Positions 18,314 through 27,654 are shown, counted from the first letter of the stretch. The stretch is DNA of 64,000 nucleotides from Candidatus Scalindua sp. SCAELEC01 (GCA_004282745.1 SHMT01000016.1:37401-101400), one strand, 5' to 3'. The notes: generated by a model from the sequence alone, not told the origin. Translations and numbers: made by a program.

Positions 18314-20041
18314 CTATCGCTCCACTCCACCCCTCTGTTTCACTTTTAATACTCGAAACCGATTCAGCGTTGCTGCAAATTCATGACACCGAAAGAGAGC
18401 CACATCACCTCTGATTTCCGGTTTCGTGAGACAATCCAAACCCTCTTTATATATCTCTTCCATTACCAACGAACAGATCTCCCGTATACTTCGGTGGCCG
18501 TCAATATAATGGCGAGCAAAATGAATGGCGTAACCAATTGCCCGTAACTGGCTAGGATGTACCAGCTGTTCTACTGCTCCCACCTGAACTTGCTGTTCAC
18601 CGAAACGGAGCAGCGTACGCCCTTCAGGTCTGATATGAATCTGTTTTTTTCCCTTCGAGGGATCCACACTGTTTGGAAGAGGGATACGATGAATTTCTGA
18701 AGGGGGGCTAACATCATGATTATCTGAAACCGGATATCTGTTCACTATTTGACGGGACTCTGCAGTTAAATCATGAGGACGATACTCTATCATACCGATG
18801 ACCAGATCAGCCACAGGAAAGTAGTCACCACTTCCACCCATTACGAGTACCGTCGAAATCCCCTTTTTTTCATAGAGCCCTCTCACATGCTCAATGAAAG
18901 GGGTGATGGGCTCCTTATCTTTGCCAATCAGGGCCCTCATCCGTTCGTCCCGAATCATAAAATTTGTTGCAAGCGTATCTTCGTCCAAGAGAAGCGTATT
19001 TGCACCCACCTCAAGGGCCTCTAAGATATTGGCTGCTTGAGACGTACTTCCGCTGGCATTTGCAGTTGAGAAGAATGTGGTCTCTTGATTAAACGGCAAA
19101 TTAGAGATAAAGGGGTCTATATTGAGGTTTTGTATGCTACGCCCATCCTCTGCCCTAATCTTGACGGCATCGGCATTTGTGACCACAAACTCACGACCAT
19201 CACCAGGAATGTGGTTATAGACCCCGTTTTCCAATGCATGCAACAAGGTAGATTTACCGTGATATCCACCGCCAACTATCAAGGTTACACCCCCGGGAAT
19301 GCCCATACCCGTAATTTTTCCATGGTTTGGTAACATTAAATCAACTTTCAAAGATTGGCAACTTTCAAAGGGAATGAGGCTTTTTGCACTTAACGGTCGT
19401 GAATCAATCCCACTCTCCCTTGGAAGAACGGCATTATCAGCCACAAATCCGATCAGACCTCGGTTTGCCAGGCTATTTCTGATGAACTCGGCATCTTCAA
19501 CGGTCTCAATGTGCTGATAGAGCCTCACTTTCTCCAATCTTTGGTAATACAATGAATCATGAACAATACGAGTGATAACGTCTGAAAATATATGGGCAGC
19601 CGCCTTTCCGGCGATCCTGCGACCGAATGCAGGCAACCCAACAAGAAAACGGGCCTCAATACAATCATCTATAATTACGAGCGAAGAACGTCTCAGGATC
19701 TCCTGTCCCGGTCGATCCATCTCGACAATGCCACTCTTCCCTGAACCCTCTCTCTTATTGTTATATTTTCGAATTGCATGACAGAAACACCTCGACAGGA
19801 AATCGCATAACGCAACACCCCTCTCATCGGTTTTATAGGTGTCCTCAGGAAATTCGGCTACCGCTATCGGCATCCTCACCCTAACCTTACTGGGATTTGC
19901 AAATGGATCTCCCTGTATGTGATCAAACCACAGTTCGTAACCTTCAAATTGATACACGCCTTTAATGGTCTTATAAGCTGGATACGGCTTCCCATCCATG
20001 CTTTTTACTTTTTTTACCAGCTCATCTTCCGTGTAGATCAT
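18314..20041 (-). CDS. Predicted ABC-class ATPase (PF09818-type)
   Basis: A 575-residue stand-alone ATPase. The P-loop is GGVTLIVGGGYHGKSTLL (about 245-262), with the GGGYHGKST variant typical of this family. Further hallmarks are FFSTANASGSTSQAANILEAL (ABC-signature-like), LLLDEDTLATNFMIRD (Walker B) and VMGGSGDYFPVADLVIGM. It is cytosolic and has no transmembrane partner; the cellular role of the family is unknown. ATG 20041 has AAGG 7 nt upstream, better than the GTG two codons earlier. It is a single-gene unit flanked by a short palindromic element. Confidence 0.88.
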   Translation of the reverse strand: MIYTEDELVKKVKSMDGKPYPAYKTIKGVYQFEGYELWFDHIQGDPFANPSKVRVRMPIAVAEFPEDTYKTDERGVALCDFLSRCFCHAIRKYNNKREGSGKSGIVEMDRPGQEILRRSSLVIIDDCIEARFLVGLPAFGRRIAGKAAAHIFSDVITRIVHDSLYYQRLEKVRLYQHIETVEDAEFIRNSLANRGLIGFVADNAVLPRESGIDSRPLSAKSLIPFESCQSLKVDLMLPNHGKITGMGIPGGVTLIVGGGYHGKSTLLHALENGVYNHIPGDGREFVVTNADAVKIRAEDGRSIQNLNIDPFISNLPFNQETTFFSTANASGSTSQAANILEALEVGANTLLLDEDTLATNFMIRDERMRALIGKDKEPITPFIEHVRGLYEKKGISTVLVMGGSGDYFPVADLVIGMIEYRPHDLTAESRQIVNRYPVSDNHDVSPPSEIHRIPLPNSVDPSKGKKQIHIRPEGRTLLRFGEQQVQVGAVEQLVHPSQLRAIGYAIHFARHYIDGHRSIREICSLVMEEIYKEGLDCLTKPEIRGDVALFRCHEFAATLNRFRVLKVKQRGGVER

Positions 20042-20066
20042 TGACACACCTTTTTCTTTTATCGGG

Positions 20067-20115
20067 CTAAGGGCCCAGGATAAGAATAACTTGTTATTTT
20101 TTCCTGCACCCTAAG
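20067..20115. repeat. Mini-element made of two family 2 termini
   Basis: CTAAGGGCCCAGGATAAGAA on the left and the complement of CTTAGGGTGCAGGAAAAAAT on the right are joined almost without interior, forming a 49-nt imperfect palindrome. The arms match the termini of the 187-nt family 2 elements. It lies just upstream of the ABC-class ATPase start. Confidence 0.6.
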
Positions 20116-20175
20116 AACATCCTGTCTGTTTGTATCGCGTAAACAGCCGTTACACTTTCCTTAATTTCAGCTTTC

Positions 20176-20535
20176 TTGGGCAGATGCAAATTCTCCCCTG
20201 TCAACACCGGTGATTATCACACTAAAAAATGTATCCTTGAAGGAAGTCTTACCACCGAAGAGTATACAAATCTTTTCCATCCTGATTGGGAATCGGTAAC
20301 AGATATTCTTGAAGTAACAATGTCTATTGATGCACAGGCCACTGACCTCTATCTGCCTGCCAGTAACGAAGCCATGATGCACAATCTCAAAAGCGGAAAA
20401 ACAGGGAGGAGTTTTTATAGGGGATAATAGAGTCGATCATGTTGCTCCCGAAAGCAAAACGGTATACCTCGAATCCGAGAAAACAATACCCTACGATGTA
20501 CTATCATTCAATGTCGTTGGAATAGGTTACGAGTA
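20176..20535 (+). pseudogene. Decayed fragment, end resembling an FAD-dependent oxidoreductase
   Basis: The first frame (20176-20427) reads 83 residues with no clear family. A second frame covering about 20395-20535 reads VFIGDNRVDHVAPESKTVYL then ESEKTIPYDVLSFNVVG. This resembles the segment before the second glycine motif in NDH-2/selenide-linked FAD oxidoreductases (KTV.L.SG..I.YD.LSFN.G). The frame change and missing domains indicate a gene remnant rather than a working gene. Confidence 0.4.
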
Positions 20536-20568
20536 GAACAATTTTGTTGACAAAACTTAGGGTAGGAG

Positions 20569-21000
20569 CTATTCCAAGGAAACGGTATCAAGGTCTCTCT
20601 TTGACACGCCTTTCCAGAATCCGAACATTTTGTTTGGTTCTACTTCCTTAACTTCTGTTATCTCCTGGATCTTAATATGGTCTGGATTGGGAGGCCTCCA
20701 GAGCATTACTACGTAATCACCGACCTTACCAATATTCTTTGATGATGCCGTAACGATCTTCTCTTTTGGAAATCCATAGGTGATCAGGGCAATCTCTGCC
20801 TTTTCCCGTAGATCAGCCCTTCCGTGAAGGAAGAGATAGACCTCTTTCTGTGGATCAATTTCAATATCGGTTTTCATCTGTTCCTTTACAACCGTAATAA
20901 TGACAGCAATCGTAACCGTAATAATGCATGCCGTAATCGCAAACTCTCCAGGGCACAACTTCTCTATGTCCCTGAGGATATGTCTTTTTCCATCTGTCAT
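20569..21000 (-). CDS. Hypothetical single-pass membrane protein
   Basis: The 143-residue protein has one hydrophobic helix at about 20-40 (EFAITACIITVTIAVIITVV). A C-terminal soluble part of about 100 residues follows with a beta-alpha pattern: KEVYLFLHGRADLREKAEIALITYGFPKEKIVTA. GGGGGTGTAATT precedes ATG 21000, a good start. No family is recognised. It lies alone downstream of two tRNA-Ser genes on the same strand. Confidence 0.6.
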   Translation of the reverse strand: MTDGKRHILRDIEKLCPGEFAITACIITVTIAVIITVVKEQMKTDIEIDPQKEVYLFLHGRADLREKAEIALITYGFPKEKIVTASSKNIGKVGDYVVMLWRPPNPDHIKIQEITEVKEVEPNKMFGFWKGVSKRDLDTVSLE

Positions 21001-21235
21001 AATTACACCCCCATTTTATAAGAAAAACCTTCCGGTGAGACAAAAACAGCAAAGGAGTGTAGCGCCTGTTTTTCGAGTAATGGATAGGCTGTGACGTCAG
21101 GCCGGCGTTAACCTTGCAGGAATTAACTTTGGGTCCTGAGACCCTATAAGGGCATGCCTGAAAAAAGGGGCAGTACTATTGGAAAGCGGTAGAAAAATAT
21201 CCAAAAGCCACCTCACATATGCACCACAATTCAAC

Positions 21236-21328
21236 TGGCGGAGAGGCCGGGATTCGAACCCGGGGTCCCACCAACGGCAGGACAATGGGTTAGCAACCCA
21301 CCGCTTTCAGCCGCTCAGCCACCTCTCC
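21236..21328 (-). tRNA. tRNA-Ser (anticodon GCU)
   Basis: The minus strand folds as a class II tRNA. The acceptor stem is GGAGAGG/CCTCTCC, the D-arm GGCTGAGCGGCTGAAAGC and the anticodon loop TTGCTAA with GCT. A long variable arm and the T-arm GGTTCGAATCC follow, with an encoded CCA end. It reads AGC/AGU serine codons. Confidence 0.95.
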
Positions 21329-21409
21329 AAAAGTCTTTCCTACTACGGCGACAATACAAGCTGAGACAGTAGGTCAAAGTTATCGATGTCTCGCAATTGT
21401 CTGTAATTT

Positions 21410-21501
21410 TGGCGGAGGGAGTAGGATTCGAACCCACGGTCCCAATTCCTCAGGACTGCAGTTTTCAAGACTGCCGCCTTCAACCACTCGGCCATCCCTC
21501 C
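21410..21501 (-). tRNA. tRNA-Ser (anticodon UGA)
   Basis: The acceptor stem is GGAGGGA/TCCCTCC, the anticodon loop CTTGAAA with TGA, and there is a long variable arm, T-arm GGTTCGAATCC and encoded CCA. It lies 81 nt upstream of the GCU isoacceptor on the same strand and reads UCA-type serine codons. Confidence 0.95.
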
Positions 21502-21742
21502 AAACTATTCATTATGGTTAAACGAAAATCACCCATCTAATGCGTTGCTGCAATGATATTTTAGCCTCAAAAACTAAACTACCCATGCACTTCGTGTGTT
21601 CTGGCTACACGCTCGGCAATCACTATATTTGGACGGTTTTGGTTCAACCACCTTGGCTCTTCTTATTTCCAAAATCACGAAAAATGATAAAATTACTCTC
21701 TTTTCTCAGATATTGTGGTAGCAACGGGAATAAATGGGCCAA

Positions 21743-22150
21743 TTACATACTTTCCCACTTGCAGACCTCATCGAGGACTGTTTGGGATACATATATGGGA
21801 GTACTATTCTGCATAGCCAACGCTATCGCATCACTTGGTCTTGAGTCAATCTCTAAATTACTCCCATTTTTGTTTACAATTATTTTTGCGTAGAATGTGT
21901 TATTTTTTAATTCGCTCACCTCAATCCTTAAGATACCACCACACAGTTGCACGATTACGTTTGTAAGCAAGTCGTGTGTGAGAGGTCTTGGTGTAGGGAT
22001 TCCCTTAACGGCTCTATCGATTGCCCACGCCTCATGCAGCCCTATAACGATTGGAAAACTCCTCTGACCATCCTTCTCTTTTAATACAATTATCTGGTGA
22101 TCACTGTTTTCCGAAATCATTATTCTAGATAATTCCATGTGAACCATCAT
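21743..22150 (-). CDS. DUF151 bifunctional nuclease family protein
   Basis: The 135 residues cover the DUF151 (BFN) fold: MELSRIMISENSDHQIIVLKEKDGQRSFPIVIGLHEAWAI, the central LTHDLLTNVIVQLCGG, and the diagnostic EIDSRPSDAIALAMQNSTPIYV (about 99-120). Members have reported DNase and RNase activity; their physiological role is not settled. ATG 22150 follows AGGAAAATGT. A good promoter (TTGACA-16-TAAAAT) lies just upstream, divergent from the uppP promoter. Confidence 0.88.
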   Translation of the reverse strand: MMVHMELSRIMISENSDHQIIVLKEKDGQRSFPIVIGLHEAWAIDRAVKGIPTPRPLTHDLLTNVIVQLCGGILRIEVSELKNNTFYAKIIVNKNGSNLEIDSRPSDAIALAMQNSTPIYVSQTVLDEVCKWESM

Positions 22151-22189
22151 ACATTTTCCTCAAAGATCTGATTCTCTCTTTCATAAAAA

Positions 22190-22217
22190 ATTTTAACACA
22201 CCTGGTATCTTTGTCAA
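22190..22217 (-). promoter_or_regulatory. Sigma-70-type promoter for the DUF151 gene
   Basis: On the minus strand TTGACA (22212-22217) and TAAAAT (22190-22195) are separated by 16 nt, about 40 nt upstream of the DUF151 start. Confidence 0.65.
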
Positions 22218-22250
22218 CATTATTTTGCTATACGTGAGAAGCAAATCCTA

Positions 22251-22279
22251 TTGACACTAAATCGGGAGATTGGTATACT
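22251..22279 (+). promoter_or_regulatory. Sigma-70-type promoter for uppP
   Basis: TTGACA (22251-22256) and TATACT (22274-22279) have the optimal 17-nt spacing, 50 nt before the uppP ATG. It is back to back with the DUF151 promoter. Confidence 0.75.
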
Positions 22280-22328
22280 TACTCCCCTCGACATCAATAC
22301 ATTATTATTCTCTTCACTACGCTAACCG

Positions 22329-23150
22329 ATGCTCTTAACGTCTATACTTCTGGGTCTTGTTCAGGGTTTAACAGAGTTCTTGCCAGTGAGCAGCTCTGGC
22401 CATTTGGTCCTCTCGAAAACGTTCTTAGATTTGACTACCCAAGGAGTTATCTGGGAAATATCTCTGCATTTCAGTACCCTTTTAGCGGTCTTTGCGGTTT
22501 TTTATAGAGATATTGCCTTAATGATAAAGGGTGTCTGTATTTCGACAAAAAGAGTATTTTGTGGCGAAAAAATTATTGCTATCTATCGAAGTGAATTTCA
22601 TACACGTCTTTTTATACTCTTAATGATTGGAACCGTACCAACCGCCATTATCGCAATTCTCTTTAAAGACCTCTTTGAGCAATTATTTGGCAAGCCAGTA
22701 CTGGTTGGCTGTATGCTTGTTGTTACCGGTACGATGCTCTGGTTTACGAAGTGGTCGTTTAAAAGCAGGGGAGAGAAAAAAGATTTGGGCATTATCAGGT
22801 CATTGATTGTTGGTACCGTACAAGGACTCGCGATAACGCCGGGTATATCAAGGGCAGGTGCAACAATAGCTGCTGCCACCTTCATGGGCATTGATAGAGA
22901 AACCGCGGCCAGATTTTCCTTCTTACTCTCAATACCTGCAATTCTGGGGGCGATGGCAACGATGCTGAACGATCCAATAGCCCTTGGAAGAGATGAGTTT
23001 TCCTTTCTTTTAATTGGTAGTGCCACTGCTGCAATATCAGGGTATATCTCTTTACGATTTCTCATAAAAATCATCTCGATCGGCAAACTTCACCTCTTTT
23101 CATACTACTGTTGGCCAGTTGGATTGTTTGCTATTTTGTTTTTTCTATGA
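22329..23150 (+). CDS. uppP: Undecaprenyl-diphosphatase
   Basis: UppP (BacA) dephosphorylates undecaprenyl diphosphate to recycle the lipid carrier for cell-envelope polymers. The 273-residue polytopic protein contains both family motifs: GLTEFLPVSSSGHL (about 14-27) and the PGISRAGATIAA motif with its catalytic arginine (about 174-185). Eight or so hydrophobic helices are visible. Its stop overlaps the next gene (ATGA at 23147-23150). Lipid-carrier recycling suits the envelope-oriented gene content of the window. Confidence 0.95.
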   Translation: MLLTSILLGLVQGLTEFLPVSSSGHLVLSKTFLDLTTQGVIWEISLHFSTLLAVFAVFYRDIALMIKGVCISTKRVFCGEKIIAIYRSEFHTRLFILLMIGTVPTAIIAILFKDLFEQLFGKPVLVGCMLVVTGTMLWFTKWSFKSRGEKKDLGIIRSLIVGTVQGLAITPGISRAGATIAAATFMGIDRETAARFSFLLSIPAILGAMATMLNDPIALGRDEFSFLLIGSATAAISGYISLRFLIKIISIGKLHLFSYYCWPVGLFAILFFL

Positions 23151-23848
23151 ATGATTATTTTGTTCGCTCCAAAAATCTCCAAAAAAGTTTTCTTTTTATC
23201 CTGCCCTTGGTAGTCCTTTACGAAATAGGAATAATTCTGTATGGTTCAGAGGTAAAAAATGCTGCAGATGTTTTTGTAAAAAGCCCTTTGACCATTTTTG
23301 GGAAAAATGCAGCTTTGATCTTCAATTCACTGGTAGTCATCTTTTCCTTCTGTTCACTATTTTACCTGGAGAAGAAAAACCTTTTCAATTGCCGCATCTT
23401 TATTCCGATGTTCCTGGAGAGTACGATCTATGCATTTCTTCTCGGTTATGGAGTGCTGTTTTTAGTGTACCGATTCTTACCGTTAGCTTCTACTGGAATT
23501 GATATAAAGAGCATAGCGGGTGGTATTATCATCTCTCTCGGTGCCGGCATATATGAGGAGATATTTTTTCGGCTTCTCCTATTAAGCGGCCTCTGCTTTG
23601 TCTTTATAAAGGTCGGAAAATTGAGTCCCCTTGTGGGGACTCTTTTTGGTATACTGATATCCGCTGCTATTTTTTCTGCAATGCATTATATAGGGGCAAC
23701 GAGCGACTGTTTTTCGCCTCATAGCTTTTTATTCCGTTTTCTGGCGGGCATTATCTTAGCGGTAATCTTCACATTACGAGGGTTAGGTATTGTCGTATAC
23801 ACACATGCTATTTATGATGTTTTAGTAGTAATACGGGCAAACACCTAA
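23147..23848 (+). CDS. CPBP-family intramembrane metalloprotease
   Basis: A 233-residue membrane protein with about seven helices. It has the CPBP (Abi/Rce1-like) catalytic motifs: EExxxR in YEEIFFRLLLL, FxxxH in IFSAMHYIG, and the terminal HxxxD-like THAIYDVLVV. These residues bind zinc inside the membrane. The start at ATG 23147 overlaps the uppP stop by 4 nt, so the genes are coupled. CPBP proteases can process prenylated or peptide substrates; the target here is unknown. Confidence 0.85.
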   Translation: MNDYFVRSKNLQKSFLFILPLVVLYEIGIILYGSEVKNAADVFVKSPLTIFGKNAALIFNSLVVIFSFCSLFYLEKKNLFNCRIFIPMFLESTIYAFLLGYGVLFLVYRFLPLASTGIDIKSIAGGIIISLGAGIYEEIFFRLLLLSGLCFVFIKVGKLSPLVGTLFGILISAAIFSAMHYIGATSDCFSPHSFLFRFLAGIILAVIFTLRGLGIVVYTHAIYDVLVVIRANT

Positions 23849-23943
23849 AATATTTTGCTTTCTGATTAAGAGTAGGTTTGTGTACGAGTTTATACACAGG
23901 CAGGACGTTTTTGATTTGTGTAATTTGTTACAGGGACTAAGTT

Positions 23944-24561
23944 ATGAAAAATATTGTTGTGGCCATTACAGGAGCTAGTGGAGTTGTCTATGGACAGCGC
24001 CTTGTACAGGTATTGTGCGAAAAGGCGTATGGCATACACCTGATCGTTTCTCGAGCTGCCATAAAAGTGATACACCATGAATTAGGAATTGCGTTAGACC
24101 AGGAAGATTTTAATGTCAGCAAGTTTATTGGTCGGGAAGATGCTCATGTTACCTGCTATAATGTGGATGACATTGCCGCTCAAGTTTCAAGTGGTACCTT
24201 CGAAACGGAAGCGATGATTATTGTACCATGCAGTATGAATACCCTCTGTTCCATTGCGCATGGCATCTCGTCAAATCTTGTTCAGCGTGTCGCGAGCGTC
24301 AACTTAAAGGAAGGCCGGAAATTGGTTGTGGTTCCCCGGGAAACACCCTTAACATCTATACACCTGGAAGGGATGTTGAAATTGTCTCAGGCGCGCGCCT
24401 GCATATTGCCGGCTATGCCAGGCTACTATTCCCACCCGGAAACCATTGAAGACCAAATTGACTTTGTCGTAGGAAAGATCCTTGTTTCCGTTGGCATAGA
24501 GCATCCGCCTTTTAGGGAAAAAGGATATAAAGGGTGGGACTCCTCGGTTCAAATGTGTTGA
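23944..24561 (+). CDS. ubiX: Flavin prenyltransferase UbiX
   Basis: UbiX makes prenylated FMN, the cofactor of UbiD-type decarboxylases. The 205 residues show the family pattern: VVAITGASGVVYGQRLV at the N-terminus (FMN binding), IIVPCSMNTLCSIAHGIS in the middle, VVVPRETPLTSIHLEGML, and the terminal PAMPGYY.HPETIEDQIDFVVGKIL. The length is normal. No ubiD is in the window. It follows the CPBP gene by 95 nt and precedes sppA by 89 nt on the same strand. Confidence 0.93.
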   Translation: MKNIVVAITGASGVVYGQRLVQVLCEKAYGIHLIVSRAAIKVIHHELGIALDQEDFNVSKFIGREDAHVTCYNVDDIAAQVSSGTFETEAMIIVPCSMNTLCSIAHGISSNLVQRVASVNLKEGRKLVVVPRETPLTSIHLEGMLKLSQARACILPAMPGYYSHPETIEDQIDFVVGKILVSVGIEHPPFREKGYKGWDSSVQMC

Positions 24562-24650
24562 CAACCTAACGAACTCTCACTACAATCTGAAAAGGACATA
24601 TATTATATTTAATAGAGCCGGTTTAGGCGTGTTCTTTAGAGGAGAATATT

Positions 24651-25730
24651 TTGGAAATTGAACGAGAAAACAGGGAGTATCCCAAAAAGAGAGGGAGAGC
24701 GGGTTTCTGGATTTCAACTTCGCTTGCGATCTTCTTTTTTATGTGTTGCATAGTCTTGTTCTTTTCACTGATGGCCGTTTTTGTCGTAAAGGGGTCACTA
24801 ACTCCAAGTGATGAAGAGCGGGGCACTAAGAAACTTGCGGAAGTGGTTGTTGAAGGTTCAGGGCAAAATAAGATTGTCATAATTCCGATAAAGGGTGTAA
24901 TCACCGCCCAATCAACCAAAAATATACTCATAGAGACACCGAGCCTAATCGAAGTGGTGAAGAAGCAGCTTGAGCAGGCACGTGAAGACAACAGTGTTAA
25001 GGCCATAATCCTTGACATCGATAGTCCCGGTGGCGGAATAACGGCAAGCGATATTATCTACAAAGAGATTTTAGCCTTTAAAGAGAAAACAGAGAAAAAG
25101 GTTATTGTCATCATGAGGGATGTTGCTGCCTCCGGTGCCTATTATATATCGGCTGCTGCGGATAGGATCATTGCTCACCCCACAACCATTACGGGAAGTA
25201 TCGGCGTAATTATGCCTCTGGTTAATTTTGCTGATCTGGCAAAAAAATATGGCGTTGCAGTTACGTCGATTAAGTCGGGAGATATGAAGGACATTGGTTC
25301 ACCTTTTAAGGAGATGTCCGATGAGGAACGGGAGGTCCTGGATAGCATCGTAGATGAAATGTATACCAGATTTTTGCAGATCATTTCCGACGGTAGGAGT
25401 ATGAAGATTGAAGAGGTAAGAGAGCTCGCAGACGGGAGAATTTTTACCGGCAGTCAGGCCGTCGAGAATGGTTTAGTCGATCAATTAGGCTATATCGAGG
25501 ATACCATCTCCGTTGCCAAAGAGATGGCGGGTCTGGAGGAGGCAAAAATTATTAAGTATAAGAGAATGTTTGATCTAGCCGAGCTCTTTGCCGTTACCAT
25601 GAAGAATTTCTCAGGACATCGTAGTATTACGCTTGACCTACATACTATGGCAGGGGAAGACAATTTTCCGAGACTGATGTATATGTGGACTGGATACCAG
25701 CATGATTATAAACAATCAGCATTTAAATAA
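24651..25730 (+). CDS. sppA: Signal peptide peptidase SppA
   Basis: A membrane-bound serine protease that degrades released signal peptides. One N-terminal helix (ISTSLAIFFFMCCIVLFFSLMAVFV) anchors a ClpP-like domain. Visible elements are IILDIDSPGGGITAS, the nucleophile region VAASGAYYISAAADRI (serine near residue 161), the general-base lysine in SGDMKDIGSPF (near 212), and DGRIFTGSQAVENGLVDQLG. It is the short (SppA 36K) type. It starts at TTG 24651 with GGAG 6 nt upstream; no ATG fits the helix and binding site as well. Confidence 0.92.
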   Translation: MEIERENREYPKKRGRAGFWISTSLAIFFFMCCIVLFFSLMAVFVVKGSLTPSDEERGTKKLAEVVVEGSGQNKIVIIPIKGVITAQSTKNILIETPSLIEVVKKQLEQAREDNSVKAIILDIDSPGGGITASDIIYKEILAFKEKTEKKVIVIMRDVAASGAYYISAAADRIIAHPTTITGSIGVIMPLVNFADLAKKYGVAVTSIKSGDMKDIGSPFKEMSDEEREVLDSIVDEMYTRFLQIISDGRSMKIEEVRELADGRIFTGSQAVENGLVDQLGYIEDTISVAKEMAGLEEAKIIKYKRMFDLAELFAVTMKNFSGHRSITLDLHTMAGEDNFPRLMYMWTGYQHDYKQSAFK

Positions 25731-25860
25731 GTATACCCAACCCGGCAGAGTCTGATCACATGAGAATATATTCCGCACTATAATCTCTTATCATCTTGAA
25801 ACGATCCACGCCTCTCCTCAGAGTTTTTGAGTTGGTTGAAAGAAATCAGAGACAGGTAAA

Positions 25861-25903
25861 TAGGGTGCTGGAAAGAATAACTTGTTGTTTCCTGGGCCCA
25901 TAG
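25861..25903. repeat. Mini-element of family 2 termini between convergent genes
   Basis: TAGGGTGCTGGAAAGAATAA joins the complement of TATGGGCCCAGGAAACAAC, a 43-nt imperfect palindrome of the same type as 20067-20115. It lies between the ends of sppA and the convergent alcohol dehydrogenase gene, where it could act as a bidirectional terminator. Confidence 0.55.
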
Positions 25904-25909
25904 ATAAAG

Positions 25910-27061
25910 TTAAAAATCGACAACCCCACCGCTAAAGCAGCACTCGAAAATCCTTTTTATCTCTTCCAGAGTCGGTTGCCGCGGATTAGTGCCGGTACAC
26001 GGATCATCCATGGCATTCTGTGTTATGGCATCCAATTTTTCTTCCCAAACCTCAGGATCAACACCATACTCTTTGAAATTACTCTTAATATCCACGCTCT
26101 GCCTGAGATTCTCTATCTCCTTGGCAAAATCCTCGGCAGTTTCCTTGCCCAGAGCTTGGGCCAACAAGCAGTATTTGTCAGTGTTGCGGCTATTAAACCG
26201 GATCACGTTTGGCATAAGGATGGCATTCGCGCAACCATGGGGAACACTGAACATGCCACCAATCTGGTGTGCCATTGAGTGGATAATACCTAAAATAGCG
26301 TTTGAAAATGCCATCCCGCCCAAACAGGATGCATCGTGCATGGCCTGACGGGCCTCAAGGTTATTTCCGTCCTTAAAAGCCAGGGGAAGGTAATCGAAAA
26401 CGATACGGACAGAATCTATGGAAAGAGCGTCTGTGTAAGGTGATGCCAGGCCGGCAACAAAGGCTTCAACGTCGTGGGATAACGCATCCATCCCTGTATT
26501 AGCGGTGATATGGGGGGGCATGCTTTGGCAAAGATTTCCGTCTACTATAGCAATATCAGGGCAGATCTCATAGGAGACTAAGGGGTATTTGGTCCCTTTA
26601 CTCCGGTCAGTGATGACCGAAACACCGGTCGCCTCGGTGCCTGTCCCACTGGTGGATGGGATAGCAACAAAGCGGGCCTTGTTGCGCAGTGGTTTTATCG
26701 TAAATGGACGAACAATCTCTTCGAAAGTTACTTCAGGGTATTCATAAAATACCCACATTGCCTTGGCTGCGTCGATGGCAGAACAGCCACCCAGACCAAT
26801 AATAAGATCAGGTTTCTCATGTTTGAGAAATTCCGCCCCTTTCATCACGGTTTCAATGGAAGGGTCAGGCTCTACCCCTTCAAAAACTGTCGAAGTAATA
26901 CCGGTTTCCTTCAAAAGGTTGATAGTTTTATCAAGAAAACCGAAGCGTTTTATTGAACCACCGCCGATTACGATAACGGCTTTACTGCCTTCTACCTCTT
27001 TCAGGTTCTCCAAAGATCCAAGCCCATGATATATTTTCCTTGGAACGATAAATGATGCCAT
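25910..27061 (-). CDS. Iron-containing alcohol dehydrogenase
   Basis: The 383-residue protein belongs to the group III (iron-dependent) alcohol dehydrogenases. The NAD-binding motif GLGGCSAIDAAKAM (about 89-102), AIPSTSGTGTEATGVSVIT and the metal ligands in TGMDALSHDVEAFVA, HSMAHQIGGMFSVPHGCANA and CTGTNPRQP are all present. It is cytosolic and oxidises or reduces alcohols or aldehydes with NAD(P). ATG 27061 has GGAG 8 nt upstream and is preferred over the earlier in-frame start at 27091. The natural substrate cannot be read from the sequence. Confidence 0.93.
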   Translation of the reverse strand: MASFIVPRKIYHGLGSLENLKEVEGSKAVIVIGGGSIKRFGFLDKTINLLKETGITSTVFEGVEPDPSIETVMKGAEFLKHEKPDLIIGLGGCSAIDAAKAMWVFYEYPEVTFEEIVRPFTIKPLRNKARFVAIPSTSGTGTEATGVSVITDRSKGTKYPLVSYEICPDIAIVDGNLCQSMPPHITANTGMDALSHDVEAFVAGLASPYTDALSIDSVRIVFDYLPLAFKDGNNLEARQAMHDASCLGGMAFSNAILGIIHSMAHQIGGMFSVPHGCANAILMPNVIRFNSRNTDKYCLLAQALGKETAEDFAKEIENLRQSVDIKSNFKEYGVDPEVWEEKLDAITQNAMDDPCTGTNPRQPTLEEIKRIFECCFSGGVVDF

Positions 27062-27272
27062 ACTTTTTTTCTCCTTTATAGATTTTAGCACAACGCCAGA
27101 AGCACTGTGGGTCGCTTATTAATTAAGTACGCATGTTAAGCCGGCTATTCTCATACCGTCGTATACACAGGTAGTAACCAAGCATTTTGGATGAGGATCA
27201 ACAAATGGATTGATCATATGACTTAAACTTGCTTTTGTCAAGATATTCACTGTCATTTCAAACTGTTTTCAG

Positions 27273-27294
27273 TTTATTTTTTCCTGGGCCCTTA
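27273..27294. repeat. Half-copy of the family 2 terminus
   Basis: TTATTTTTTCCTGGGCCCTT matches one arm of the family 2 mini-elements (complement TTAAGGGCCCAGGAAAAAAT). No partner arm is seen nearby. It lies downstream of the Dabb-protein gene end. Confidence 0.45.
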
Positions 27295-27351
27295 AGGCAG
27301 GAGTTATGGAAGATGGAGTTTGTTACAGGACAACCGTTTCTTCCAAAACTA

Positions 27352-27654
27352 TCAAACCTCATAATCAACAACTCTCCGTTCACTACAAATTGCAGACATG
27401 AATGGGAGAAGCAATTTGTGTTCCGGATGATTTTGGTAACACGTTAATGCCTCTTGCGATTCAAATTCGGAATAGAGAACTAAATCAGCCGAGGCATCGG
27501 TCTGTGAATAATCGTACCCCACTTCCAGACGGGAAAGACCGGGAACTTTTCCATTCAGGGACTCAAGCTTCTCCTTTGCAATTTTCGCATTCTCCCCCTT
27601 ATCGTTGTTCTCTGCTTGTTGATGTAATCTCCACATCACTATATGTTTTATCAT
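27352..27654 (-). CDS. Dabb (stress-responsive alpha/beta barrel) domain protein
   Basis: The 100 residues span one Dabb domain (PF07876): the opening MIKHIVMWRLHQ, the helix AKIAKEKLESLNGKVPGLSRLEVGYDY, then DLVLYSEFESQEALTCYQNHPEHK. This is a dimeric ferredoxin-like fold found in small cytosolic proteins of mostly unknown function. It is divergent from nothing recognisable and appears monocistronic. Confidence 0.85.
   Translation of the reverse strand: MIKHIVMWRLHQQAENNDKGENAKIAKEKLESLNGKVPGLSRLEVGYDYSQTDASADLVLYSEFESQEALTCYQNHPEHKLLLPFMSAICSERRVVDYEV

Noticed and set aside
21022..21200. Possible SRP (4.5S) RNA gene
   Set aside because: The conserved GGAAGG/AGCAGC core loops of SRP RNA are absent on both strands.
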